A stretch of 57,576 nucleotides of DNA, taken from positions 1 through 57,576 of the IMG/VR virus record IMGVR_UViG_3300042564_001295. One strand, written 5' to 3'. The DNA comes from a virus. Below, in pieces: positions 25,937-34,493 of the stretch (position 1 is its first letter; each line of letters opens with the position of its first letter). Under the pieces are notes generated by a model. That model did no database searches. It was not told where the DNA came from and saw nothing but the letters and a program-made list of their open reading frames with translations. The translations under genes and the position numbers were made by a program.

Positions 25937-26656
25937 ATGATTCTATTACACAATAAACCATTTCATACTTTAGATCAGTATTTAAACATTGCAGAATTTC
26001 TAAGTTTGAAAGATGAGTTTTATTATCTATTTGCCAAAAACAAAGAGCATGCTGTGTCAGTTTGGAATGCCGGCGGTATACCTACAGATGCTAATTGGAG
26101 TTATATAACAGATAATCCGTCTTTATACTATACTTTAAAAAGTTCAGCAGATTCAAAAACAACCAAATTTGATAACAAAGAACAATTGGCAATATATTTG
26201 CAATTAAAGCATGGATCGTTTAATCCTTATAGAATATTGCACTTATTGGATTACTCCCCTAATAAAAATGTAGAACCCTGGGTGACTGATCCTATAAAAA
26301 TTTGGATGGAAACATTGCCATTTTCCAAGATAGATTCTGTTAGTTTATTTTATAACGATCATTACTGTCCACTAAAGTTTCATAGAGATTATAATTTTTT
26401 ACCCTATGAGAAGGGAGAGCTTGCTCAACCGCCTGACAGTTTGCAAGATTTAATTTGGTTTAGATTTGATCTAGACAGACACTTTTGTTTATACGATGTT
26501 GATACAGACGGCAAGATATCAAAAACAATTCCAGTCGAAGGACATGCTGCAACGTTCAATCACTACAATTGGCATGGTAATACCGAAGCATATGATAAGT
26601 CGTCACTAACTATTAAAGTCGAAGGCACATTTAAACAAGGGTTTGAATATGTTTGA
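25937..26656 (+). CDS. 2OG/Fe(II) oxygenase-like protein
   Basis: 239 residues with LKFHRDYNFLP (HxD), then ATFNHYNWHGNTEAYDKSS and LTIKVEGTFKQGF. This matches 16623-17402 in residue order and ending, marking them as paralogous oxygenases. It leads a plus-strand trio with a PLP-enzyme-like gene and an unassigned gene. Confidence 0.7.
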   Translation: MILLHNKPFHTLDQYLNIAEFLSLKDEFYYLFAKNKEHAVSVWNAGGIPTDANWSYITDNPSLYYTLKSSADSKTTKFDNKEQLAIYLQLKHGSFNPYRILHLLDYSPNKNVEPWVTDPIKIWMETLPFSKIDSVSLFYNDHYCPLKFHRDYNFLPYEKGELAQPPDSLQDLIWFRFDLDRHFCLYDVDTDGKISKTIPVEGHAATFNHYNWHGNTEAYDKSSLTIKVEGTFKQGFEYV

Positions 26657-27545
26657 TATTGCTGGTCCACTTGCTTACAGTGTTGAACATCTAGAATTGT
26701 ACAAGTGTAGACCATTCATGGACAGACTACATATACAATTAATTCGCGACATAATTTTTAAAAAAGATTACGATTGGAATTGTATTGACGATACCTTTGG
26801 TGCAGCTCAAGTTATTGGCACAACATCTGTGTACACCAAATTTAAAAATTTATTTCAATCTCACATAACTGGATCTCAGTTGAATTCTATAACAGGGTTG
26901 GAGACGGCTGCGAGAGTTGATATTATCCAAGGATGTACACAATACATTGAAAATTTACATTTAAAAGGTGATGTCCAAATACTTGAACATGAATACAGCT
27001 ATCATTACAAAATTAATCCCAGAGCAATGATTTGTAAAATAGAAAACTTACAACCTGGAATTCCGCTGATGGTATCTATACCATTCAGCAGTATTGGAAT
27101 CACGAGACCTGACATGCTGGAGTTATTGGACTTGTGCGTAACATTAAATATCCCTGTACATTTAGACGGTGCATGGATTACTGCGGCACGAAATGTTGTT
27201 ATAGACTTTTGTCATCCTGCTGTTGCTAGCCTAGGAATCAGTATGAGCAAAGGCTACGGAACCAGCGGGTGGAACAGAGTTGGGCTTCGTTGGACAAAAA
27301 GCATTGTTGAAGACAGTATCACATTGATCAATGATCATCTTCAAACAACTGCATATCCTGTGGTAATAGGAAATTATATTTTAGAAAATATGCAACCTGA
27401 TCACTTGTGGAACACACACGGTGCTAATCATTTTAAAATTTGTAATGATTTTGGATTAGTGTCGTCGGATACAATACACATGGCAACAAAGAACAATCAA
27501 ATAGTTGGCATTGCTCCTTTGTTAAGGCATCTTGAAAATGTATAA
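26649..27545 (+). CDS. PLP-dependent aminotransferase-like protein
   Basis: From ATG 26649 (AAGGG upstream), about 298 residues. VHLDGAWITAARNVV gives the PLP-contacting Asp, and LGISMSKGYGTSGWNRVGLRW gives a Lys in the Schiff-base position followed by an Arg. The chain is shorter than normal fold-type I enzymes (about 400), so parts are missing or reduced. Possible role: amino-sugar or amino-acid transamination in a surface glycan or metabolite pathway. Confidence 0.6.
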   Translation: MFDIAGPLAYSVEHLELYKCRPFMDRLHIQLIRDIIFKKDYDWNCIDDTFGAAQVIGTTSVYTKFKNLFQSHITGSQLNSITGLETAARVDIIQGCTQYIENLHLKGDVQILEHEYSYHYKINPRAMICKIENLQPGIPLMVSIPFSSIGITRPDMLELLDLCVTLNIPVHLDGAWITAARNVVIDFCHPAVASLGISMSKGYGTSGWNRVGLRWTKSIVEDSITLINDHLQTTAYPVVIGNYILENMQPDHLWNTHGANHFKICNDFGLVSSDTIHMATKNNQIVGIAPLLRHLENV

Positions 27546-28095
27546 GCTGGTTCCTTGGACAGCTGATCTAGATCTGTCTAGCTTCTATGCAGACGCAAAC
27601 AATCGAGGTTTTGTCAACAATGCTAGTCAAAAAGCCATGGTAGATTGTTTCAAAAAAGAAAAAGAATGGAATGTTTGGATATTATACTACAATGGAATTG
27701 CGTCGGGAAGTGTGGCGGCGCACAGCCTCTCTGAACTTGGGCCAAATGCATATCGTATCTGTGCTAGAACATGTGTGTTTACTAATCAACTGCCCTTGCA
27801 TCAGTTACGTAGTGTCAATTATACTATTAAACAACATCAAAATGCTACGGCACAATTTTTTATTCCACAGTGCATAGAATGGGCAGGCCCGGATAAAGAG
27901 TTGTATATTACTAGCCATCCAAGTACTGTTGGTACACAACGACTAGTCCATAAGATTTATTGCCCTGCACTCGTGACCACAGGTGCATTGGAGCGCACCT
28001 GTGAATTGGGCTATCGAGGACATGTACAAACTTTTTGGAAGTTGAATGCTACTGTATTTTTAGATCAACTTAATCAATCGCCTCGTTGGTGTTAG
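27538..28095 (+). CDS. Unassigned protein, possibly acetyltransferase-like
   Basis: 185 residues from ATG 27538, overlapping the upstream gene by 8 nt. The pattern of an N-terminal helix, WNVWILYYNGIASGSVAAHSL and a later YRICARTCVFTNQ strand is weakly like a GNAT fold, but the acyl-CoA loop is not convincing. It sits at the end of the plus-strand trio and abuts the convergent tail-fibre gene. Confidence 0.4.
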   Translation: MYKLVPWTADLDLSSFYADANNRGFVNNASQKAMVDCFKKEKEWNVWILYYNGIASGSVAAHSLSELGPNAYRICARTCVFTNQLPLHQLRSVNYTIKQHQNATAQFFIPQCIEWAGPDKELYITSHPSTVGTQRLVHKIYCPALVTTGALERTCELGYRGHVQTFWKLNATVFLDQLNQSPRWC

Positions 28096-29036
28096 TTAAG
28101 ATCGACCCAAGCAGTTCCGTTATAACCTTTGAATATAGAACCATCCAGCACAATCATTCCTGCTGTTGGAGTTAAAGGCAATGTCCCAGCAAAATCTTTT
28201 ACTTTGACATATCCAGTGACACTTATGCCGCCATCAACAAATTGTGCTGTTTCTACGCCATTGGTTGAAACTCCAATAACGCCTTCGCTGGGACGATAAA
28301 ATCCGGTATTGACACCAGTGTCTGCGCTGAATGCAATACTTGGAGAACCTACTGTGCCGTTTCCCACAGTTACAACAGTTGTTGCTAATGTTCCGTTTTT
28401 GTCAAAAGTTAATAGATTAATTCCTGTTCCCGTTGCATTGACTGTTTGTACCACAAATTTGCCAGGCACCACATTGTTGACTGGCACACCGTCGGCCACG
28501 CTGCCGATAACAGTCGAAGGCGCAAATACCGAACCTGTGTAACCACGTAAAATTATGCCGCCTATCAAATCTTGCGAAACTACAGCCGTAGGTGCTGCAA
28601 AAGTTCCTCGAGAAACTTGTATTTCTATAAATGATGTATTTCCTGTTCCAGTAAGTGAATTAAAAAGACAATGAGAACTAGTACGATTAAAAGTTCTTAG
28701 AGTACCGTCAACTGTTGTGCTGCCTGAAGTGATGTCGCCGGCAATATTGATAGATCCAGTTCCGTTAATGGTATAACTGTTTAAACTTAAATTACCGCCT
28801 AAACTTGGAGTAGCATCTGCAGAAACTTGTAAAGCTGCACCTGTGGCAATGATAGTGGTGCATGCCGGGTCAGCCCATGCAAGACCTGTACCCAGTCGAA
28901 TAACAGGACTGCCGCCGGCATCTATACCGTTACCAACGTATAGTTGTTTAGTATCTGTAGTGTATACAAGTTCACCCATATCAAGGGATGTTGTTGCTCT
29001 TTGAGCATCTGTGCCTCGTCTAATTCGTAATGACAT
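28092..29036 (-). CDS. Phage tail-fibre-like structural protein
   Basis: 314 residues. The N-terminus MSLRIRRGTDAQRATTSLDM then GELVYTTDTKQLYVGNG is the short domain that begins many phage tail-fibre and receptor-binding proteins (major tropism determinant type). The rest is a Gly/Thr/Val-rich beta-repeat region with SGSTTVDGTLRTF-like strands and the ending LDGSIFKGYNGTAWVDLN, typical of trimeric fibres. It is the clearest virion gene in the window. Confidence 0.8.
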   Translation of the reverse strand: MSLRIRRGTDAQRATTSLDMGELVYTTDTKQLYVGNGIDAGGSPVIRLGTGLAWADPACTTIIATGAALQVSADATPSLGGNLSLNSYTINGTGSINIAGDITSGSTTVDGTLRTFNRTSSHCLFNSLTGTGNTSFIEIQVSRGTFAAPTAVVSQDLIGGIILRGYTGSVFAPSTVIGSVADGVPVNNVVPGKFVVQTVNATGTGINLLTFDKNGTLATTVVTVGNGTVGSPSIAFSADTGVNTGFYRPSEGVIGVSTNGVETAQFVDGGISVTGYVKVKDFAGTLPLTPTAGMIVLDGSIFKGYNGTAWVDLN

Positions 29037-29130
29037 GTACTATCTCCGGTATTCGTGTGTCAACTTGGTTGAACATTATAGTGTATTTATTCAATTTGAG
29101 AAATAGGAGATAGCTTGTTCTAGTCAAAAA

Positions 29131-29151
29131 AATAGGACCGAAGGTCCTATT
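29131..29151 (-). terminator. Intrinsic terminator
   Basis: A 9-bp hairpin AATAGGACC/GGTCCTATT with a 3-nt loop is followed on the minus strand by a run of T. It ends the phosphoesterase gene 29166-29771. Confidence 0.8.
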
Positions 29152-29165
29152 AAAGTGCTACTATA

Positions 29166-29771
29166 TTACATAGTAGGGCCGTTGCCGTTCTTAAATCCCA
29201 CTGATCCACCTTCTGCTTCGATGTTCTTTATGACATCTTCAAACAAGATAGGTGCAAAATCAGGCGTTTGTTCCACACAAACGCAATGATAACGAACATC
29301 GTTTACATCGCTGTATAAAACTTCACCAGTTCTAGCATCGACACCACGAGCTTTCTTCACACGATTTGCGTGAGTATGGCCGTGAATGTTTGTACCAAAA
29401 CGACCCATTGAATCACTGTGTAACGGAATATGGCTAAGGATCATTCCGTTCATAACGTGATAAGCTCTAATGGATCTAAAGTACTTGCTGTAGTCCTCAT
29501 CTTTGTAGATGTCGTGGTTGCCACGAATTAAAACTTTGTCGCCGTTAAGACGTTCCATGATTTTTAACGCTTTACGAGCAATCACAACGTCACCTAAATG
29601 GTAAACTTTATCAGTTGGCTTTACCCGCTCGTTCCACGCTTTGACCATAGCTTCGTCCATTTCATCTGGATCTGTCCACGGTCGTAATTTGGTTACTCCG
29701 TCATTTCGGGTAAACTTACATACGCCAGTGTGGCCAAAGTGCGTATCACTAACTAAAAATACACTAGGCAT
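29166..29771 (-). CDS. Metallophosphoesterase
   Basis: 201 residues with SDTHFGH (residues 8-14), HLGDVV, RGNHD, LSHIPLHSD and NIHGHTHANR, a complete two-metal phosphoesterase set. The layout resembles phage and host proteins annotated as phosphodiesterase-like calcineurin-fold enzymes. AGGAGG precedes the ATG, and it has its own promoter (29800-29828) and terminator, so it is a single-gene unit. Confidence 0.88.
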   Translation of the reverse strand: MPSVFLVSDTHFGHTGVCKFTRNDGVTKLRPWTDPDEMDEAMVKAWNERVKPTDKVYHLGDVVIARKALKIMERLNGDKVLIRGNHDIYKDEDYSKYFRSIRAYHVMNGMILSHIPLHSDSMGRFGTNIHGHTHANRVKKARGVDARTGEVLYSDVNDVRYHCVCVEQTPDFAPILFEDVIKNIEAEGGSVGFKNGNGPTM

Positions 29772-29799
29772 AATGTCCTCCTTTCTTATTTAAGTATAT

Positions 29800-29828
29800 A
29801 TTATACTGCCAAAAGGAGGAAGTGTCAA
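29800..29828 (-). promoter_or_regulatory. Sigma70-type promoter (TTGACA-17-TATAAT)
   Basis: Consensus TTGACA (29823-29828) and TATAAT (29800-29805) at 17-nt spacing, upstream of 29166-29771. The -35 box overlaps the end of the kinase-like gene. Confidence 0.85.
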
Positions 29829-30289
29829 CCTGCGTTCCAAATCTCCTTGAACCCTTCTTGTTCTGTGGGGTCTTCCCAGCTGGCAATCATGCTGGCAACC
29901 ACATGGTCTGGAATTTCTTTCCCAGGCCGACTCATCAAACGCCGCACGAGTTCTTTATGCTCAGGTGTACGAAACACCACAGCAATATGTTCGTAGTCAG
30001 GAAGCATATGGAACTTACGAGCACGACTTTTAACTGTGGTACTGGTTTGATCCCAAATTATAGTATGACCGTGCTCACGTGCAAACACAACCTGTTCGAT
30101 CATTAGGTCAATTGCTGTGGGCATGTATTCTACAAACACTTCACTATAGGTCTTACCCTGTGCTCTAGCATAGTCTTCCACAAACGCATCTGTACTAACT
30201 ATGGTCAAACCCAATGCCCAAATTTGGTCTTTGATCCAAGTACTTTTGCCCGAGGCAGGCACTCCAATCAGTTGATAGCATTTTGGCAT
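29825..30289 (-). CDS. P-loop kinase, polynucleotide-kinase-like
   Basis: 154 residues with Walker A GVPASGKST (9-17), a lid-like arginine region and WDQTSTTVKSRARKF in the position of the DxTxxxxxxR motif of T4 polynucleotide kinase. It lacks the phosphatase domain of T4 Pnk. A role in RNA or DNA 5'-end phosphorylation is likely and would fit a phage with many tRNAs. Its ATG overlaps the upstream stop (TGATG). Confidence 0.75.
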   Translation of the reverse strand: MPKCYQLIGVPASGKSTWIKDQIWALGLTIVSTDAFVEDYARAQGKTYSEVFVEYMPTAIDLMIEQVVFAREHGHTIIWDQTSTTVKSRARKFHMLPDYEHIAVVFRTPEHKELVRRLMSRPGKEIPDHVVASMIASWEDPTEQEGFKEIWNAG

Positions 30290-30456
30290 CAGTGTACCGC
30301 TTCCTTAGCATCACATTCGCACTCGACCACCCAGTTGTTAAACTGAGTAAACTTGTTTACTTCTACGCCAAGGCCAACTGCTTCATTTACAAAGTGTTGC
30401 AACAGTGCATTATACAGTGCATCGGGCATTGTGTTTTTATCAAATTTAATTTTCAT
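30289..30456 (-). CDS. Small protein of unknown function
   Basis: A 55-residue frame (MKIKFDKNTMPDALYNALL...) whose ATG overlaps the upstream TAA and whose TGA overlaps the next ATG. It has an amphipathic helix and two strands. No family recognised. Confidence 0.5.
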   Translation of the reverse strand: MKIKFDKNTMPDALYNALLQHFVNEAVGLGVEVNKFTQFNNWVVECECDAKEAVH

Positions 30457-30647
30457 TACCAATTCTCAATTCCAGAAATTTCAATTGTAAATTTACCTTC
30501 ATAGCCGTTTATCTCTGTGAAGACCATTAGTGTAGTTATGGATCCAATTCCAGAATCACTGTCTTGCTTTAATTCAAAACATCCTGCTTCCGGAAACTTT
30601 TCCATAACTTCCAAAATTTTCAATACTTCTTCTTTGCTCAAATGCAT
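30456..30647 (-). CDS. Small protein of unknown function
   Basis: 63 residues, an N-terminal helix (EEVLKILEVMEKFP) followed by a beta-rich half. Coupled on both sides by overlapping start and stop codons in the 31895-to-29825 transcript. No family recognised. Confidence 0.5.
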   Translation of the reverse strand: MHLSKEEVLKILEVMEKFPEAGCFELKQDSDSGIGSITTLMVFTEINGYEGKFTIEISGIENW

Positions 30648-31123
30648 TAGATATCTCCATCTTGTCGCATAAACTCGTCACCTGCTAGTGGCACTGGCTT
30701 TTCATCTGCATCGTATGTCCAACCCAATGCTTTCATCATACGATGCTTGACCAGCAAGTTAGGAGCACGAAATCTTTCTGTGTCATCAAATCCCATTGCC
30801 ACACCAACTTCACAAACTGCACCACTACGGCATATGCCTGCAAAACAGTGTACTACAACATTCATATGATTGTCAAGAGCATGTTGCAACAAACGGACAA
30901 GTTCAGCGGCTTGCTCGTGACTACAACGCATAGCTTCATCAAGTGCAAAGTCCTTTTCTTCAATATCCAAGAACTCAAAGTCATGACGTTCTTTGAATTC
31001 GTGTTTTGCAGTTGGCCTCCAACTTGCTGGATCAGTAATGCTGATCAACATGCTATTCTCTCCAGCCGCATGGTGAAATCCAATAGGAATATCAGCGGCT
31101 GCTACATTTTCAATCCACGGCAT
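30647..31123 (-). CDS. Protein tyrosine/dual-specificity phosphatase-like
   Basis: 158 residues containing VHCFAGICRSGAV, the CX5R phosphatase signature with Cys93 and Arg99, and a general-acid candidate Asp before it. These enzymes form a cysteinyl-phosphate intermediate and act on proteins or nucleotides. It overlaps both neighbours by 1 nt. Confidence 0.82.
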   Translation of the reverse strand: MPWIENVAAADIPIGFHHAAGENSMLISITDPASWRPTAKHEFKERHDFEFLDIEEKDFALDEAMRCSHEQAAELVRLLQHALDNHMNVVVHCFAGICRSGAVCEVGVAMGFDDTERFRAPNLLVKHRMMKALGWTYDADEKPVPLAGDEFMRQDGDI

Positions 31124-31350
31124 TATGTTCTCTCCTTTTTAACACGACCAATTCGGCTTGCCTTGTTCCAAGTGTATGCAACACCATCCGGACATAGTCC
31201 ATCCTTAACAGCGTCAACACCAAAGATACCGCATACTTCAAAATCTTTTCCAACGATCCTAACAAATTCGTTCATGCTCTTAGCAACATTCATTGCTTCG
31301 GCAAGTGTAAGAACTCGGAATGTTTCTTCTTTTCCTATTACTTTATACAT
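31123..31350 (-). CDS. Small protein of unknown function
   Basis: 75 residues, MYKVIGKEETFRVLTLAEAM followed by a beta segment and a basic end (NKASRIGRVKKERT). The start is 13 nt inside the upstream gene. No family recognised. Confidence 0.5.
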   Translation of the reverse strand: MYKVIGKEETFRVLTLAEAMNVAKSMNEFVRIVGKDFEVCGIFGVDAVKDGLCPDGVAYTWNKASRIGRVKKERT

Positions 31351-31895
31351 TCTTTCTTTCTTTTTCTATACGTCTCATTATTACAATAAGGCCAAATCAC
31401 CGGAATTATGGCCTCTTCAATCGAACTAATTTGTTCTGCGGACATGTGATCCAAATTCCAAACCAGCACAGTTAATGTATCTACATCAACTTTGTGTTTA
31501 ACTGGGAAGTCCAGCACACCAGGTGCTACACGTTTCTTTCCAATTTTAACATAATGACTTGGAATTTCTTCCACGTCTTCGATGATGTATTTGCATACAC
31601 CTTCTTTCCATCCTTCTGGGAACTGCCATTTGGGTTCCACTTTTTCAACTGGTGTACTGTACAAGCAAGCCAAGTTCACATCTAATTTTGGACGATGTGT
31701 TTGGTGACGATTAATAACAGTATTTGTTGCAGCCTTACCAAAGTAAAAATTTACCTCTGGATAAATGTAATACAAGCCACGATGATTACCTACCTCTTGG
31801 CGATTAATTGCACCTTCTGTAGTTTGATAAGGCTCAACCCAATCAAAACCCAGTTGCTCAAAAACTTCTCGAATAGCTTGTACGTGTTGTTTCAT
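31338..31895 (-). CDS. GIY-YIG-like nuclease domain protein
   Basis: 185 residues. HRGLYYIYPEVNFYFGKA followed by TVINRHQTH fits the order of a GIY-YIG nuclease (GLY...FYFGKA...R...H), though the tyrosine pair is altered. Function as a nuclease is plausible but not certain. The promoter at 31902-31930 would start RNA very near its ATG. Confidence 0.5.
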   Translation of the reverse strand: MKQHVQAIREVFEQLGFDWVEPYQTTEGAINRQEVGNHRGLYYIYPEVNFYFGKAATNTVINRHQTHRPKLDVNLACLYSTPVEKVEPKWQFPEGWKEGVCKYIIEDVEEIPSHYVKIGKKRVAPGVLDFPVKHKVDVDTLTVLVWNLDHMSAEQISSIEEAIIPVIWPYCNNETYRKRKKECIK

Positions 31896-31901
31896 ATGTT
31901 A

Positions 31902-31930
31902 ATTATACTGCCTTTTGACTATGATGTCAA
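31902..31930 (-). promoter_or_regulatory. Sigma70-type promoter (TTGACA-17-TATAAT)
   Basis: TTGACA (31925-31930) and TATAAT (31902-31907), 17-nt spacer. The ATG at 31895 is only 6 nt past the -10 box, so the mRNA may be leaderless. Confidence 0.8.
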
Positions 31931-31970
31931 TAGACAAATGTGTTGTATTTTAACAACAATAATTTTGATT

Positions 31971-31978
31971 AATAAATA
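31971..31978 (+). promoter_or_regulatory. Possible T4-late-like box AATAAATA
   Basis: The box ends 7 nt before the ATG at 31986 on the plus strand. Confidence 0.35.
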
Positions 31979-31985
31979 ATCAACC

Positions 31986-32705
31986 ATGACATACTTTCAC
32001 CCACACGTTCCTCCAAGTTGGCGTACTCTTCCTATATTCGAACATCATACTAATTCTATATTGTTGTTTCTCGGCGATCTCTGGCCTCGCTCTAAGGATA
32101 CTGCTAAAGATGAAAAGTATCATGATCCTAAAATAAGTTATCAGTTTAATTCTCTCGGTTATAGAGACGCAGAATACAAAGATCGATATGACACTGTGAT
32201 ATTATCATTTGGTATGAGTTCCACCATGGGTCTTGCAATCCAGCTGGAACAAACTTATTCAAAATTAATAGAACAACATACTGGAATCTCAGTATTAAAT
32301 TTTGGAATTCCTGGTGCCTCAGCTGACACTATAGCAAGAATGGTAAGCTGTACTGTTCCTTATTTCAAGGAAAGAGCAAACACTGTAATGGTGTTGGTTG
32401 GTTGGCCTTATGTTTCAAGACGTGAAGTGTTTCTAGACAATTATAAACAGTCAGTAAACACAAACGGCACGCCGCCGTTTCCAGAATTTTGGATGTTATT
32501 AGACAACACTTCTAATTCTCATAACGCAGAACTGAATGCTCATTTTGTAGATCAAATATGTAAAGCAAATGCCGTTAGACTTATTAGTATTCCAATAAGC
32601 ATTTATCCGGATGGGATAGAAAGTGGTGATAAAGGCAGAGACGGAGTAAACCCTGGCCCGGAATGGAATAAGAGAGTTGCCGAGTGGGTGCTTGCTACCT
32701 TATGA
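31986..32705 (+). CDS. SGNH-like protein
   Basis: 239 residues with VILSFGMSSTMGLAIQLEQT and SVLNFGIPGASADTIARMV, matching 25197-25904. The C-terminal GVNPGPEWNKRVAEW may replace the usual Asp-x-x-His block. It is isolated on the plus strand between minus-strand units and ends before a terminator hairpin. Confidence 0.6.
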   Translation: MTYFHPHVPPSWRTLPIFEHHTNSILLFLGDLWPRSKDTAKDEKYHDPKISYQFNSLGYRDAEYKDRYDTVILSFGMSSTMGLAIQLEQTYSKLIEQHTGISVLNFGIPGASADTIARMVSCTVPYFKERANTVMVLVGWPYVSRREVFLDNYKQSVNTNGTPPFPEFWMLLDNTSNSHNAELNAHFVDQICKANAVRLISIPISIYPDGIESGDKGRDGVNPGPEWNKRVAEWVLATL

Positions 32706-32724
32706 TAACGATAGCTTCAAAAAA

Positions 32725-32744
32725 ATAGCACCCGAAGGTGCTAT
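32725..32744 (-). terminator. Intrinsic terminator
   Basis: An 8-bp hairpin ATAGCACC/GGTGCTAT with a 4-nt loop is followed on the minus strand by seven T. It ends the Ro60-like gene. Confidence 0.82.
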
Positions 32745-32760
32745 CCAAAAACATTGTTTT

Positions 32761-34173
32761 TTACAAAGCGTAACGATCACTCATTACAGTCTTAAGCATG
32801 ATGCCTTCTGGAGTGAACTGATCCAAATCAGCGGCTAGCAAGCTAGTCATTATACTTGGGCTAAATCCACTTACCAATGCGGCACCACTCTTGTCAGCCT
32901 TAACAGGCACGTTGTCTGAACTGTTTAGGTTCCAGAAAACAATCTGTGGCACAGTGTAACCTGCATCTGTGAACTTGCGTTCGATCATTTGCATTGATGT
33001 GTCGTCGTAACGAGCACATTGGTTAAACTGCATGTCTGACAAGATTAGCAACATGGCTGGCATGTCGCCTGCTGGTACTGAACCCTTAACTGCAACGCTC
33101 AAGATCTTGTCCATAGCGGCATGCAAATTAGTGCTCATTTCCCAATCACTCTTGCTCATTTGAGCAACCTTGTCAACAATGTTACCCTTTAGAGTAACAA
33201 GTTGTGGCTTGTCTGAGAAAGTCAAGAAAGTGTCCTTGAACACGCCCTTGTTCTTATCTGCTAGGTACAAGCCCAAGCTAATTGAAACATCCATGCAAGT
33301 CACATTAGTGTTCTTGCCTGCTGGGCAGGACATAGAACCGCTAACGTCTACAATTGGCATGATGCTTGCATCTCCAACGTAGTTTGGCAAAGCATTCCAC
33401 TGTGCCACAATGTGGTCAGTTTCTGTCTTATCCAACTTAGCACGGTAGCTACCGATGACTCCCTTTAACACGTCATGTGGGAAGATTGCGCTGGCGTTAA
33501 CCTTAACAGTCTTATCACCACTTACCAACTTGGCAACATACTCTGCAAATGCAGGAGTGTGACGGCCGAATGCCTTCTTGTAGTTGCGAGCAGCCACAGA
33601 AGGAACGTGACTGAAATTGATGTTATCCCAATCTCCTGCACACATTTGGGTTTCAACAACTGTGGTCATTGTTACCAATGACTTGCGGTACTGCTTCGGA
33701 GTCATTCCGAAGAATGCTCGTACTTCAGCCGCAATCTTACCCTTACGAGGAGTCCACTTTGCAGCCAATCCGTTTTGCGCACGAAGGGCATCGCCCAACA
33801 TGGTATAAGCGGCTGACTTCAGAACTGGGTTTGAGAAGACAAAGATGTCATCCCAACGACCTACTTCTGGAATCTTCTTTAGAAGAGCCAAAGCGGCGTC
33901 TGGGTCACGCTTTTCTAGATGTACTAGAATATCTCGGAACAATTGACGTTCACCAGCACCGCCACGGACATCACGTGCCCATTGTGCAATGCGTAGTGCT
34001 ACGTCAGAGTTTTCTACATAAGCGGCTGTGAAGTCGCCTGTGATGTTCTTACCACGGCTTGCGCCGATCTTGTAGAACAAGTCAACACAAGCCGAAGCTG
34101 TTGACTTACGTGCCTTCATACCATTTTCGGTACGGGCTTCTTGATTTGCTACTGCTGTTACAAATGCGTTCAT
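32761..34173 (-). CDS. Ro60-related vWA RNA-binding protein (DUF2828/TROVE-like)
   Basis: 470 residues. The N-terminal half is a helical repeat with WARDVRGGAGERQLFRDILV and KKIPEVGRWDDIFVFSN, as in DUF2828 proteins (Mimivirus L728 type), which resemble the TROVE domain of Ro60/Rsr. The C-terminal half is a von Willebrand A domain with MIDAS motif DVSGSMS near residue 285 and the family ending VPQIVFWNLNSSD...ALVSGFS. Ro60-type proteins are rings that bind Y RNAs and misfolded RNAs. Directly upstream lie four RNA elements, one with YrlA architecture. A function in RNA handling is inferred from family and context. Confidence 0.8.
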   Translation of the reverse strand: MNAFVTAVANQEARTENGMKARKSTASACVDLFYKIGASRGKNITGDFTAAYVENSDVALRIAQWARDVRGGAGERQLFRDILVHLEKRDPDAALALLKKIPEVGRWDDIFVFSNPVLKSAAYTMLGDALRAQNGLAAKWTPRKGKIAAEVRAFFGMTPKQYRKSLVTMTTVVETQMCAGDWDNINFSHVPSVAARNYKKAFGRHTPAFAEYVAKLVSGDKTVKVNASAIFPHDVLKGVIGSYRAKLDKTETDHIVAQWNALPNYVGDASIMPIVDVSGSMSCPAGKNTNVTCMDVSISLGLYLADKNKGVFKDTFLTFSDKPQLVTLKGNIVDKVAQMSKSDWEMSTNLHAAMDKILSVAVKGSVPAGDMPAMLLILSDMQFNQCARYDDTSMQMIERKFTDAGYTVPQIVFWNLNSSDNVPVKADKSGAALVSGFSPSIMTSLLAADLDQFTPEGIMLKTVMSDRYAL

Positions 34174-34190
34174 TTTCTTTTTACCTTTAC

Positions 34191-34244
34191 AGAATGTATT
34201 TTATTTTCGATTATAGTGAAATTTAAAGTTGCTGTTAACATTCT
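34191..34244 (-). ncRNA. Y-RNA-like element e1 (54 nt hairpin)
   Basis: The ends AGAATGT/ACATTCT pair (7 bp). Inside the 5' strand is TAACAGCAACTTT, the segment shared by this family, followed by TTTA/TAAA and TTTC/GAAA helices. A promoter for the Ro60-like gene (34210-34238) overlaps it, so it could instead be a DNA operator or a leftover copy. It lies 18 nt upstream of the Ro60-like start codon. Confidence 0.45.
34210..34238 (-). promoter_or_regulatory. Promoter of the Ro60-like gene (TTAACA-17-TATAAT)
   Basis: TTAACA (34233-34238) and a perfect TATAAT (34210-34215) with a 17-nt spacer. The -35 box lies within the conserved AACAGCAA segment of element e1. Confidence 0.7.
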
Positions 34245-34256
34245 AAAACTTTAACA

Positions 34257-34483
34257 GGATGATCGTGCCAATTTGTTTAGTATTCTGGTCTGACCAATTA
34301 CGGCACTCAGACCCTATCAACATTCATGTTGCCTATTACATGTTTTTCTGTATGTAAATCATATCCGGGCTTTGCCGGCCTATCTATTCCTTGAGCGTCT
34401 ATTTCTAGAAAGCATTTCTGCCTGTTCTTCAACCACTTTCAATAGCAGTTACGTTAGTAGTTTTTAAATTGCTGTAGTCATCC
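34257..34483 (-). ncRNA. Y-RNA-like element e2 (227 nt, structured insert)
   Basis: Terminal helix GGATGA/TCATCC, with ACTACAGCAATTT after the 5' strand. The insert holds several perfect hairpins on the minus strand: TTACAT/ATGTAA, CAACAT/ATGTTG and GGTCTGA/TCAGACC. No tRNA-like arms and no convincing reading frame. It is placed in the family by its ends and the CAGCAA segment. Confidence 0.5.
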
Positions 34484-34493
34484 AAATATAACA

